Made by a program: the position numbers and the translations under genes | Shown: piece by piece, positions 1 through 12,300 of the stretch | How the letters are laid out: every line of letters begins with the position of its first letter | Position numbering within the stretch: the first letter of the stretch is position 1 | DNA from: Chinchilla lanigera | Lineage: Eukaryota; Chordata; Mammalia; Rodentia; Chinchillidae | DNA length: 64,000 nucleotides | Reading direction: 5' to 3' | NCBI RefSeq assembly: GCF_000276665.1 | Contig: NW_004955433.1 | Location: forward strand, 18,747,513-18,811,512 | The notes under the pieces: model-generated | What the model saw: only the letters and a program-made list of their open reading frames with translations | Told to the model about the DNA's origin: nothing | Database searches by the model: none

Positions 1-2147
1 CAAATGACCATAATGTTGTCTTACCATAGAGTATTATGATATTAGAAATTACCCCAAAACCTGATGAGCATTCCCAAAACCTGATGTATAATTATGTTTT
101 ATATTTTGTTTAAGATATAAATATGCCTATAATGTTATAGTAAACAGAAAAAAGTGCTTTGAGTCAACAATCTGTTTTCAAATTTCTTCTGTTTGTGCCT
201 CACTATATAGTAATTTGCAGAATAAAAAGATATTTCTGATGGTGTTAAACAGTGATATACTAAATGAATCCAGTAATCTCTATTTCCATGACCTAGAAAG
301 AAACAGATGCAGAATGTATAGTTGTGTTATATTTTTAAAAGTGTATGACAAGTTTGAGTAAAGTTAATTAGTGCAAGGAACATTTGTGGTTGATTTCATT
401 TTCTGTAGTTTAAAACAAAAGATAGAAATGGCTCTTCAAGAAGCAATTAATAAAATAACAATGGGGCTTTTGTCTTTTTGTGGTTGACATTATTTATAAG
501 AGAAAGTAACTTTGCATATTCTCTTTGTAGTCTATCATGATAATTTAGGAGCTTCCGCAGAATGTTGCTTGTTGCAGAACAAAGCTATTTCCTTTTTACT
601 TTGAAAAGTACTAGTTACTCCTATACTAAAGTTATAGTCATTTTTTCACTAATTTTGAAATTTGCATGTTTTCTTCTTTCTACGTACAGGAAACTACTGA
701 GTGGGTTAAGAATTCTGTGTCTTTCTTACTGAATTTTATGTGTTTTCTTCTGGCAACAATTGCCTATTTCTTCAAGCTTTTTTTTTTTGCCATTGTGTAT
801 GTGTATGTATTTATATTTATATAGTTTAGAAATTTATTGAGTTTTTGAGTAGCACAAATAAAATCAACATTGTATGTATAAAAAAACATTAACACAGTTT
901 AAGTTAATGTTTTCAAAATATATATTTTAACCTACCTATTGCAAATGCCCTCTGGTCCTTGTACTTACAAAATGTGTTACTTTTCATTTCTCCAAAAATT
1001 TAATTTTAATATAATCAGTTTTTTCAATCTGTATTATAACCACTTTTACAGATCTATTTTAAAACTTCTTGATCGTATAAAATTATTTTTCATAATGCTC
1101 CCACTCTGGTATAGATCATCGTGTGGAATTGATTTTTTCTATGGTAGTAATTGACTTTCCTAAGACTAATTATGGAATAATGTCTATTATCTGCTCCAAA
1201 ATGCTTATTTCTCACAAATTTTTATCTGTTACCTTTGCCTTGCAAATGGCAGATTTTTTTAAGTGGGGATTTACTCCGACTTGAATAAAGATTGAGTGGA
1301 ATTCTTTATGTAGTCATTTGTCTCATCATTTTTCTTCTTTCATTTTGGAGTTTTTTGTGCTGTTTCCTCTCCTGAGTTTATATATTTGAAGCCATTAAGG
1401 CATCTTGATGTACCATAACCTAAACTTCTGGTACCTGTTGTGCCAGGTGTAATATTGATTCTACATCACAATTGTTAATTCATTTAGAGTTTTATAAAAG
1501 ATGGTATTTTTCAACAATAGCAATGTAATCTTAAAACCATGCACATACAGAAGCAATACTATTTTTTACCTAAATATTTTAAACTAAAATTTGCATCAGC
1601 AACTGCCTTGAGTGTTCATGGATATAGAGTACAATTTAAAAGTTCAATAGTTTTGTTAAACCTAAAGCAGGGAATTAGTATTCTAAATAGATTCTGAAAT
1701 TACATATCTTGGGGAAATGTTGGTGCATGAAATCAAAATTGAAGATTGGTGTTTAGAAATATCATATTGGGCTTTCTAGTAATAAAAGGAAATAGTAAAA
1801 AATTTTTAAAAATGTTCTTTTAAATGTAAGCAAGTTAGTAAAATACTTGATGTTAATGGCTGCAATGACAGACAAATGGGTATGAAAAAATGAAAAGAAT
1901 ATCAGTAAGTAAGTGCCTTTTTGAGAAAGGTCTCCTGATAATCAATTTGCAAATTTAATTGAAAGTTTTTTAGTTAAGTCAAATAAAATGGAAAGGTAAG
2001 AAGGTTAAAAGAGGAAAAAAAGTATTAAATGGGTATGAACAAGATGTTTAATTTAGCTTTCATTGTGTTGTATCTTGTTTATTTTAAAACACATAGCAAA
2101 GCAGTCAAAATGCCAAATCCACAAGTTTTGACACATTGACAGAAAAA

Positions 2148-2150
<3 letters not shown>
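1..2150. other. AT-rich intronic DNA, no feature recognised
   Basis: Frequent stops in all frames and short A/T runs. No repeat family or exon could be recognised. The 71-codon open frame at 939-1154 has no family resemblance. Confidence 0.5.
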
Positions 2151-2186
<36 letters not shown>

Positions 2187-2198
2187 TATATATTCCAA
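2151..2198. repeat. (TA)n microsatellite
   Basis: Alternating TA dinucleotides interrupted by one CACA. It abuts a perfect palindrome centred at 2200/2201. Confidence 0.9.
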
Positions 2199-2984
2199 AA
2201 TTTTGGAATATGAAGGAAATACATTGAAACTTTATTCACATTTTTTACTACAAACATTGAATCTGGTTGGAAAAATATTACACAGCAATGAACTGATAAA
2301 AATTAAGTGAAGCCTTACCTTCTCCAGTATCACTATAACTTCCTGCATTTTTCATTGAAAATATAACAAAATATTGAACCTTTCACAAAAGAGTGCATAT
2401 TTGAACTACCTCATTAGATCATAGGCTTATTTCTCACTATTTTCCCTTTTCCTTCTTCTTAGATTTCCCATTATGCCACCAGATGTCAATATCTCAGTAC
2501 ATATTAGAGTATGTACGTCTTCCCAAAAATTATGATTTTAATAATAATATCTACCTAGCCATAAAATATTGATGAAGATAGATTTACTTTATAAAACAAA
2601 ACATCATTATGGATTCTGTTGGAACTTGCCAGATTAACAACAAACTTAATGTTTAGTCAACAATTTACAATTGCATATAGAATGAATTGGCAATTTTTTA
2701 ACACAGAAAAACACTCTACAGGGCCTTTCTGCATGATAACCATCTGTCTTTAGATTTCTATAAATATCACGATAGCTGTCATTTTCACCTGGAGGAGAGT
2801 CGATTGGGATTTTCACTTACAAAGCCTGGGTTTGGTGAAGTAGCATGTGAATCTTAACCAGGTTCTAAGGTTAAATTGCTGCTATAAACGGATTTTTTTG
2901 ATCATGTGAAGATAGTGATTCATGGAATTTTGTCTCTAACGATATTGCTTATTAGCTTCATATCCTTGCTTTTAATGTTGTTTA

Positions 2985-3463
2985 TTATAATATGTGTTGG
3001 CACATTGGAGTAATGATCCAAGACAGCCACCTTCCCCAAGAGACATCTTGTGAACATCCTAATCCATGGGACCTGGATGTGACCTTACTGGGAAGTGTGT
3101 CTTTTAAAATAATGAAGTTAAAAACCTTGAGATGTGATGTTCATGTGGGATTACCTGGTGGAGCACTAAATCCAATCATACGTGTCATGATAAGAGTAAG
3201 GCAGAGGAAAATACAACACTCAGGAATGAAAGAGGCAATATGACCCTTCAGCAGAGATTTGCATGATGTGGCCACACCAAAGGAATCCCCACATCCAGCA
3301 GGAGTTGAAAGAGTGAAGGAAAGAGTCTCTCCCTGAGTCTCTGGAGTGAGCATGCCCCTGCCAAGAGCTCAGTTCCAGATTTCTGGGCTCCAGAACTCTG
3401 AGATAATACTTTGTTTTATGCCTCTTGGATTGTGGCAATTTGTTATGGCAGCCCTAGAAAATG
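2985..3463 (+). mobile_element. MLT1-type LTR (ERVL-MaLR), solo
   Basis: The order of recognisable blocks matches the mammalian-wide MLT1 LTR. It runs from a 5' part with a 'gacctggatgtgacc' block, through an internal 'gacccttcagcagag' / 'gtggccacaccaaagg' block, to the diagnostic 3' end 'ctccagaactctgagata', then 'gtggcaatttgttatggcag' and 'ccctagaaaatgaatg'. It is diverged and has no internal retroviral sequence beside it. Open frames within it are chance. Confidence 0.85.
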
Positions 3464-3504
3464 AATGTGCTCAGGAAATCTGATTAAATACATTTATAGT
3501 TCAC

Positions 3505-3650
3505 AGAGGCAGGAGAAGGCGTTTTTAATTCCATTTTACATATCAGGAGCAGGGTTTTCAAAAGATAAAGTGACTTGCTCAATGTTTTTCAAATGGAAGA
3601 TAAGAATTACAACCAAGTCCAATGTATTTTCAATAATATATCTCTGTCAC
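3505..3650 (-). mobile_element. MIR SINE fragment
   Basis: Resembles the antisense MIR core: 'ccattttacatatcaggagc', then 'aaagtgacttgctcaa', then 'agaattacaaccaagtcc'. These correspond to the usual 'ccattttacagatgag', 'taacttgcccaagg' and 'gggattcgaacccagg'. Old and diverged. Confidence 0.6.
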
Positions 3651-3830
3651 CTTGGTGAAAAGAGGAGATAGGTTCTAAGAAAGCTTTATTAAAGCGCCTG
3701 AACCAGAAAAAAAGAGAATATTCTACAAGGAAGTTTTCCATGCCATAACCCTTGCATTAGAGACAAAGAGAAAACTGAATGATCAAGGTCACTAACTGTA
3801 CTTGAGAGGGACTATAAAGGTATTAAAGCA

Positions 3831-3936
3831 GGGAGCACTGGCACCCACTTGGAACACCAACTTCTTGAGAGGCTGAGACAGGAGGATAGCATGTTCAAGG
3901 ACAGATTGGAAAACTCAGTGAAACTCTGATTCAAAC
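3831..3936 (+). mobile_element. B1 SINE (7SL-derived)
   Basis: The sense B1 order is visible: 'gggagcactggcacccac', 'cttgagaggctgagacagga', 'ggatagcatgttcaagg', 'ctcagtgaaactctgattca'. The A-tail has been replaced by an AT/ATGT microsatellite. Confidence 0.85.
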
Positions 3937-3990
3937 ATATATATATATATATATGTATGTATGTATGTATATATATATACATATATATAT
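3937..3990. repeat. (AT)n/(ATGT)n microsatellite
   Basis: AT dinucleotides flank a (GTAT)n core at the 3' end of the B1 element, the common outgrowth of a SINE tail. The tract is largely self-complementary. Confidence 0.9.
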
Positions 3991-6900
3991 GCAAAATGAA
4001 ATTGTATACCTTAAAACTGAATAAAATGCAACCTATGTACATAAGGTAATGTAAGGTCATGACATAGCAAATATAACACCCATAAGTTTAGCATGAATAA
4101 GTAATAATTTCTGGCATCAGAGAGAAGTACAGGTATCACAAAATCCAAGTTCCCTGTTACTTTCAATCTCTCAGACCTAGATTTTATGAATTTTATGATT
4201 TGCCCCTGCAATTAATGAGCATGGTTACTCTTATTAATATGCTCCAAGCATATTTTAAAGATTCTTTATTCTTCAAAGAAAATATAAATTTATCCTCTTG
4301 TATATGCTGAGCAATGAAACATGAAGACTAGTATTTTTATTTCACTGAATGAATACATGCATCAACTAATATACAAATGTGAAAACTATACCATGAACCA
4401 AGTTTCACTTGGCTTGAATGGAAATTTAAAGCTTTTATAAATATGAACATGTTTGGAAAGAATATTTTAAGTACTTAGATGTATAAAGATGTGCAAAAAA
4501 TACATTTTTAGCATACAAGCTGGGAAAAACCAAAATACACAAATAACAAAGTCTTTAATAGAATTTCTTGGGAAAATTTCAGAAAATAATCTAAAAATGT
4601 TAAATATGTAGAGATCAGAAATCTACCATTCTCGGAAGATTGACTTCTACCATACATCTATTGATTAAGTACAGACCTCTAAATATTTAAGAAGTGTTGA
4701 GTCAGATAAATTCATTTGCACTGTATTTGATAAATTTGGAGTAATTGAGACATTTGATATAAAAGATAATTGGAAATACAGTAAGATTCCTTTGACTAAA
4801 AGTTTCAATGAAATATGTGTTGCACACAAGATACTGAAATCCTTAAATATTATGAAAGAAAAGTTTAAGATATCAAAGAAAGTACAAATGGTAGACTGTT
4901 ACTTAGATAACTTGATTTGATTCAAAGGAAGTCAAGTAACCTTGAAATTATCACTTTGTAGAATCCTGTGATTTTTCCCAAAATTTTGTATGTGTATATG
5001 TGACAATGATACATAAATGTTTCATGAAACTAGCCACCAAAAATGATATGACTCCATTTTTCTTGCTATCATTATATTCCCATCTTTATTTCATTCAGGT
5101 CCTTATACAATTAATTCTATTATTCAGGCTTCAATTACTCAGGACCTGATATCTGCAAGATGTTACTGACAGGAGTACCAGTGGACCTCCTCAGCCTATC
5201 TATTATTCACTATGGTCCAGAGCAATGGGACACGTTATTTTTCATAATTTCCAATTTGAAAATCCCTTGATGCAGAAATGTTTTTCTTTATTACATGCAT
5301 ATGACAGTCCATTAAATGTGTACCTGTGTAGATATCTCTATGGTAAGATTTCAGTTAATCATTGGTGAATGAACGAGTATATGTCTACCAAAGTGAAGAT
5401 CTGATCACTGATATCGAAGAACTTCTGAACCAGAAAATGAGAGATAACAGGCTATCATTAGGCAAAATATCAATCAGTTGATTTTTCAATCTTTAATTGT
5501 CATCTCCGTCCTTCTATGTCTATTTTTCTACCCTGCTGCCCATAATGCTAATTGTACCTAATTTAAATCTCTATCATCAAAGACACAAGGCAGACTCTCC
5601 TAAAAAAAGAGCCACTCTGGCTCAGAATGAAAGGAAGAATTTGCTACCACGTCAAATTCTCTCATCTCCTTGCAAATTCCATTTTTGCATTCTTATCTCA
5701 GCTTGGTTCTCTAACTTATGTATGAATTTTTGAAACCTGAATGCCAATTTCAAGTAACATAGTCTATTTCTTTTAGGCATATCCACTTGACTGATCACTA
5801 CCACCCATCCAGTATTTTAGTAACGGATGTAATAATATTTAGTCCTTTCTTTTTTCAACTTCAAAGTTTTCTTCATGGTTATAACTCTGTATCACCTTTA
5901 GGACTGTACGATTAAACACATCTCTTGTGTCCAGTGACATCACATATTTATCCATGTGGGGATGTCCCATCACTTTCCAGTAATCAGCTAAAACTTTACA
6001 AGTCTTTCTGAAACAGTTGCTAGGAACAAGTACCCCAAGGAGTTTGAAGCATCTAAGTCAACAATATATCCACAGTTTGACTTCTTTTAATGTATATATT
6101 ATTGTTGATTGGCTTGCTGAAGAAATACTTACTAAGCATCAGTGACTTTAAGCCAGTGTACAATGAAAAAGGCTCAAAATGACAAGGTGTGCCTAAATAT
6201 AGAGGTCTGAAACATATCTAATCCTATACACATTGAATACAACAAGAGACACGTATTGATTTTGCTTTTATCATAGTAATAATTTTAAATAAAGTGCCTG
6301 TCTATGTATGCATATTTTAAACTATCACATTATACTCCATAGAAGTATACAATTATTATTTACCAATTCGAATTTTAAAAAATAACCACTTAGTACATAG
6401 TAGAATCTGGCTTATCTGCTCCACTTTCACACTCCACATTTCAAACCTGTTTCAGTAGTTATTTTTTATGTCTGAGCAAACATTACTAAAGGAAAATCAT
6501 GTGAAAAATTCATGCAATCCTTTAAGTAGAGATATTCATAATGAAAATGCATATTCATGGATTTTTCCCTAAATGAACTGAGTAAAACCTTCCAGGGATA
6601 GGCCCTGGGCATCTGCATTCCAAATAAATGTGGTATACATAAAAATCTAGAAAATTTCAGAGACATTGCATTCTATCCTGTTTCTTCCCTAAGGTTTTAG
6701 CAGTGGTTAATGGGTTGCCCCAAGCTGTCAGAGCTTCACTGGGGAAACTATTATGCTCTGGGTTGTGTAATCCAGCAGGGACAGAAGCTGATAGCAGTAT
6801 TCCTGCATAATTCCTTCTTTCCAGGTTTAGTGGTAAAATAGCTGCTAAAAAAGTTGGTAAACGATGCAAGAAAATGCGGTATCCTATGGTGAGCTGAAGT

Positions 6901-7715
6901 CAAGTGTTTGCCCTTGAATCATTTTAAAGTTTAATATACTATATTAAAACAGCTTGGCTAAACATATATCTCTGGGCAGAAGTCTTAATATACAGCGAAG
7001 GTGAGAGGATGGAAGGCAGCTATGTAGATAAAATTATCATTTAAGCCGTGGTCACATTATCATTCCTCCCAGGTTGCTGAAAATGCCACCTGCTTTTGAA
7101 TCTTAAAATCCACATTCTTTCTGGTGTGAGAAATTGTACTGTTTTGATCATACAAAAGTGACTTTACATTAAAGGTTGAACTGATTTGCTTTTACTCACA
7201 TTTACCCATATCTTAATAGGTTAAAATGCAATTGGAGAGAGCAGAAATAAAATGATAAAAAATAGATACCTGTGCATGTCACCCTTATGATTGAAGCAGA
7301 AATCACATCAAACTCATTCAAACTCTTTTTAGCGAAAATGTAATCTGATAAAATTCCCTATTGTTAATGCACTATTGAGAAATCCAAATACATTTTAGAG
7401 TCATGCATCATTTCATTTTAATAGTTTCTTTGAAAAGAAAAAGGAATTTTGGGGTGTGGTTTTTTTCAGTATTCTCAAGATGACATTTGATGTTACATTC
7501 CTGCCATCCCTAATTGACAATGGAAATGGGGTATGTTTTGGCACTGACAACAATTATTAAGATCCTTACCCTTGAATTTGTCACATTTTGGAGTTATAAG
7601 ACCTGTGCATAACAAATAGAGATAAGTGCACAGAATCTGATCCTTTTTGAACATTCTGATTCCTGAATAGCTTATATGACGTACATGTCTTCTTTGTTTT
7701 GCTTCTTTTCAATGT
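3991..7715. other. AT-rich intronic DNA, no feature recognised
   Basis: No element could be named. Open frames at 5497-5733 and 6657-6869 lack any protein family signature or exon boundaries. Confidence 0.45.
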
Positions 7716-7857
7716 TGTTGTTTTGAGACAGGGTCTCACTAAGAAATTGAAGATAACCTTCAAATCACTACATTGTGCAGGCTGGTCTTGAACTCTTGGT
7801 GACATTCCTCAGCCTCCCAAGTGCTGGGATGAGAGGCATGCTTCACTGCACTCAGCA
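7716..7857 (-). mobile_element. B1 SINE, antisense, with internal insertion
   Basis: The antisense B1 hallmarks 'ttttgagacagggtctcact', 'caggctggtcttgaactct' and 'cctcagcctcccaagtgctg' are present in order. About 37 nt ('aagaaattgaagataacc' onward) separate the 'tctcact' and 'gtgcaggctgg' blocks, where B1 normally has only a few bases. Confidence 0.85.
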
Positions 7858-7869
7858 AGATTTCTACAT

Positions 7870-7966
7870 GATTTTGTTTGTTTGTTTTGTTTTTTGTACT
7901 GAGAATTGAACCTAGAACTTTGCATATGCTAAGTTTGCAATCCATCACAGAGCTACACTTCAGACC
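7870..7966 (-). mobile_element. ID-type SINE, antisense, diverged
   Basis: A T-rich tail ('ttttgtttgtttgttttg') is followed by the reverse complement of an ID body: 'gtactgagaattgaacctag', then 'agagctacacttcagacc'. It has its own A-tail, so it is probably a separate insertion from the adjacent B1. Confidence 0.7.
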
Positions 7967-8339
7967 CTACATTTCTTTAGGATGTGTTTCACTATCCTGA
8001 ATACAATGTTATATAGTGCCCAAACTCAGAACACATCGAGAGTTGTAGTTCTAATTACATTTCATTACTAACCTTGCTGAACTTTAAAATAATTTATCTA
8101 AGGTCGGTAAACACTGTTCTGATGTAGAAACTGCTAATTAAGGAAATGAATATTAGAAATCTTTGAGAAGCAAATGTGTTATTCCATTGTTAAAGTTAGA
8201 TTTTTAAAAATTCATACTGAAGAAGAGCTCTGAAAATGAAATAGGAGATTCTTATCTTGATGTAACATAGAATAATTTGCAAGTTAATATTCCACCTACA
8301 ATATGATAGGTCCATCAGTCAATGGTTTTGGCAATCCAG

Positions 8340-8985
8340 ATAATGATTTAAAATTAATTAAGTGAAATAAGCCAGACCCATGTGTGTAAACATCTCACTG
8401 TCTCACTAGTCTGAGAAACTGAATGAACAAGTAAAATCCAAAATGCACAATAGATATTATGAAAGGGAAGAAACTATTCAAAAGAAAAGACAAATTGTGA
8501 TTGGGGAAAGAGAAAAGGAAGAAAGGGAAAGAGAAAATAATATTTATTCATCAGCAATATAGTTAAGATAGATATACAGCAAGTTTCTCTTAGTTTATTG
8601 AAAAGAAATGTTTGTGCTAATATTATTTGGACAAGATATCATGCCTATATCTTGTACCCTGAGTAACTACTGTGAAAACAGCAATACACAATGTGTTACT
8701 GTAACTCTCTTATTAACCTGTTTTGAAACTCTGTTTTATTGTTTTTTTTTTCTCTTTAATATAAAGCAAAAAGAGAAAAGTTAATGGGAAGTAAGCAGAT
8801 AGATCTTTTTAAAATGGGAATGATTTGAAGTGTTGGAGGGAGGGAGAAAAGAAGCATCAGGAAAGAGACGAAAAAAGGAATGAGGATGTACTATGTAAAG
8901 GTATCAACTCCACACAAGGAATTTAACTTTATACACTGCAAACATGTACTAATAAAATTTTTAAGATGAAAATATAAATAAATAA
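8340..8985 (+). mobile_element. L1 3'-end fragment
   Basis: Contains the L1 3'-terminal signature 'aagtgaaataagccagaccc', a following 'ctcactgtctcactagtctg' block, a purine-rich stretch (gaaagggaag / ggagggagggagaaaag) and a terminal 'aataaaatttttaag'. The segment in between is rearranged. Confidence 0.65.
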
Positions 8986-10099
8986 ACTTAATTAAAGACA
9001 AACCCACATGAAAGGGATAGCATGAAAATCTTATATTCAAAGGAGGATTAGAAACTCTTAGAGATAGTGATGCATAAAAGGTGCCTGTGGTTACGTTTTG
9101 CATCTTTATCTTTGTCATCTAACATTAGGTTGTGCATACAGTAGGGGCTATTAGAAGAGAATTTTCTCTCTCATTCTTGAAGCCCATTTTAAGCTCGTGA
9201 TCATGGAAATAATTTGGTAGCTGTCTTTTTATTTTGTCTTGACAACCTTTTCCTACCTTACAGAGTTTTCACATGTATGCATCTCTATTAACTGTGAACA
9301 CATACATTCTAACTATTAAGGAATATTTTGAGTGTTCACTAGGAAATATTCCCATCACTTTGGGATGCATTTCACTCAGCAGTAAAGAGCTTATTTCTTT
9401 CTTTGAAATGATCTCCTTTATGTCAAGTCTCCTTTCTTCAACTGCGAAACAAAGTTTTTATAAAATGAATATATAACATTTCCCCTTACACATTTCATGA
9501 CATTTATATCTTTCAAGGATACATGGTTCTAGCTGTGCATAGCTATTATTTTTCTTGTGCTAAATATTTTATTGAACAAATGCAACAACTATAACTCACA
9601 CATACAACAAATTGACTCTCTCTTACTTCTAGTGAGTATCACTCACTAGATTATTCTTTTACACTTGGAAAAAAATTGGGTCACATTCCCCAACTATGTC
9701 AGTGAGTGTTAATGACAAGAAATATCTCCTTTTGGTATTTTTCAAAATATTGTGCACTGTAATTTAAAAACTCTCAATTCAAACAAGCCAGAGTGGAAAC
9801 TAAGTGTATTTCTGAGCTGATGAGATAGCAGTGTGGGTGTGAGGGAGGGTTGTTAGTTGAGAAATGGCCGAAATGTATATGCCTGTGAACAGATGTGGAA
9901 AAAAAGCACAGAAACAAACAAACAAGTTTGAGAAATGTTGTTAGAGTGTTTTTCTTTTTTTATATTAGATAATAAGCTATACATGCATAGGTTGAGATCC
10001 TGAGAAGACTAGAAAAATCAACTGGAAGCAAAATACTATGGATATGAAGTTCTAATGTAAATCCATGACTATCACAAGAATTGGCAACATTTGAGTTCT
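8986..10099. other. AT-rich intronic DNA, no feature recognised
   Basis: Nothing beyond short A/T runs and a small (CAAA)n near 9915. The open frame at 9273-9476 has no recognisable homology. Confidence 0.45.
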
Positions 10100-12300
10100 G
10101 ACCACTTAAAGAGCTCACCGACTACATGAGGTGTGCAGTGAGAAACTAGAAAGACACACCAGCTTTTTAAATAAGCTCCACAAGTTTAAAGCTGGTCTGC
10201 ATTATAAAACTGCTGTCAAACAAAACTGAGGAGACAATAAGACCTACAGTAAAATCCAAATAACAGACAACTAACAACGATGGTGTCCAGCATTCACATA
10301 CAATGAAGAGACACATGAAAAAAAGAGATATATAACGTATAATCCACAGAAAAATCAGTTAAAAGACCCAACATAAAGTGACACTCAAAAATCTGTGTAT
10401 ATATAGGTACTTAAAGGGCAAAGAAACATAACAATATTTGAAATAAAATAGTTTGGCTATACATGGAAATTATAGAGATTAAAAATGATAACAATTTAAA
10501 AGTTTGAGTTGATGAGTGTGACAGCAAATTAAGTATTCTAGAAAAAAGATCTGTGAACTTGAAGGTTACAAAAGTAACTATCCAAATTAAAGCAAGAAAA
10601 TAAGTATGGTTGCCAAAAGAAAAAAGAACAAGCAAACAACCTTAGTAGTGTGTCTGACAAAGCCAAATGCTTTATTATATATATAATTATGTAATTATAT
10701 AAATGAAAGACCTAGAGAGATGAGAAGGGGCAAAAATAATAGAGAATGGATATACTGAAAAATGTCATCACCACTGGACTGCAAGAGTTATTCAGTTTGA
10801 AAAAAAAAATTATTCCATACACAATACATAAGTTCAAACAAAGATACTAAAGGTCTTGATTTCGTTTGTATGTGGATAATTCAAAAATAATATCTTATCA
10901 TTTAACAAATATATTTAAGTATATGCTGATTAAAATAAAAACAATTTAATTGTGACTTCATGATGTATGGAAATAAATTTCAAAGCTATGATAACAAAAG
11001 GATGCCTACTGAGAAAACAGAAATTTACCATTGTAAGGTTTTTATATTATATGGGTTTTTATATTATATGTGTGGTAGTATAATATTATGTGGTGATAGA
11101 CTTCATTAATTAAAGTAGCAAACCTGAGATTAATGGCAATAATAATAATTAGAGAGCTATTGCAAATGAGTTGATATAAAATAAAGCACAAAATGATCAA
11201 TTCATCCCCAAAGAAGGCAATTTAAACAAGAAAACAGGGCAAGAATATAACAGAATGAACTAATAAACACAAACCTGAAAATAATAAATATTACTTAAAA
11301 ATAGATTAAAATTTAAAATAAAGATGTAGATATTGCATGACTAGATTAAAAGATGAGAAGGGTGCTAATTAGAAAAAACATGATAGCTTTCAATTGCAAA
11401 GTTTCAAAGCTATGAAGATGGTAACAAGAAAAATCATAAAAAGTTAAATAATTTAAAAGTTATGAAATCTCTAACCACAAAAATGCTTGGGTGTTAATTT
11501 TAATATCAAGCTAAGTAAATCCTCGAACAATGACTCTTTTCAATAATAAAGGACATTTCATGATAATAAATGAAGGGTTCATTCAATAAGAAAACACAGG
11601 GTAAAAATTTATCAACATTATTTACTGTGGTTTTTGCTAGGAATATAGGTTTGTTTCAACACTGAACATTATTATCAGATCAATACAATAAAATAAACAA
11701 AATCACTAGATCATTTCAGTAGAACATGTGATTTAGAAAATTAATATTCATTCATAATAAAAATTTTCAGTAAACTGTGAATAGAAAGAAATTTTCCCCA
11801 CAAAATGATAGTCATTTATAAAAGCCTTTTAATTACAATTATATTGATTGCTTAAAGGTGAATATGTTTCTTACCAATCAACACTCCCAAAACTAAAAAT
11901 ATCCCCTGAGTGACTCACACACAGATATTCATAACAGTACTATTTATAATAACAAAAACGTGAAATAATTCCACTGTCTATCAGCTGGTGAATGGATGAA
12001 CAAAATGTGGCATATTCAAACAATAGAATAGTATTTAGCAATAACAAGAAACAAAGTCCTAATATTAACCACAGTCTAAATAAGCTGCAAAATCATGCTA
12101 AATGTAACATGACAGATATAAAATCATATAGTGTATTGTGTAATTTCATTAATTATAAAATGTCCAGAAAAGACAAATTTGTAAAGCTAGGAAGTATTTC
12201 ATTGGCTTTCTGAAGTGGGGTATATTAACAGGCAGTGACTGTAAATAGACAATAGGGATGCTTTGGGCATGCTGAAAACTTTTAAAATTATGATGATGAT
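10100..12300 (+). mobile_element. Old L1 (L1M-like), rearranged
   Basis: Three parts of an ancient L1 occur in the correct order. Near 10300-10640 is an ORF1-like region ('acagaaaaatcagttaaaag', 'ctgtgaacttgaaggttac'). Near 11635-11800 is an ORF2-like region ('aggaatataggtttgtttca', 'agatcatttcagtagaac'). Near 11920-12230 is a 3' region ('attcataacagtactattta', 'gctggtgaatggatgaacaa', 'aaatgtccagaaaagacaaa'). Frames are destroyed by stops and most of ORF2 is missing. The stretch between about 10800 and 11600 is too diverged to place with confidence. Confidence 0.7.
11038..11071 (+). repeat. Tandem duplication, about 17 bp x 2
   Basis: The unit 'ggtttttatattatatg' occurs twice in succession, a short local duplication within AT-rich sequence. 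Confidence 0.8.

Noticed and set aside
3141..3438. Overlapping minus-strand open frames
   Set aside because: They lie within the MLT1 LTR, which is old and non-coding here.
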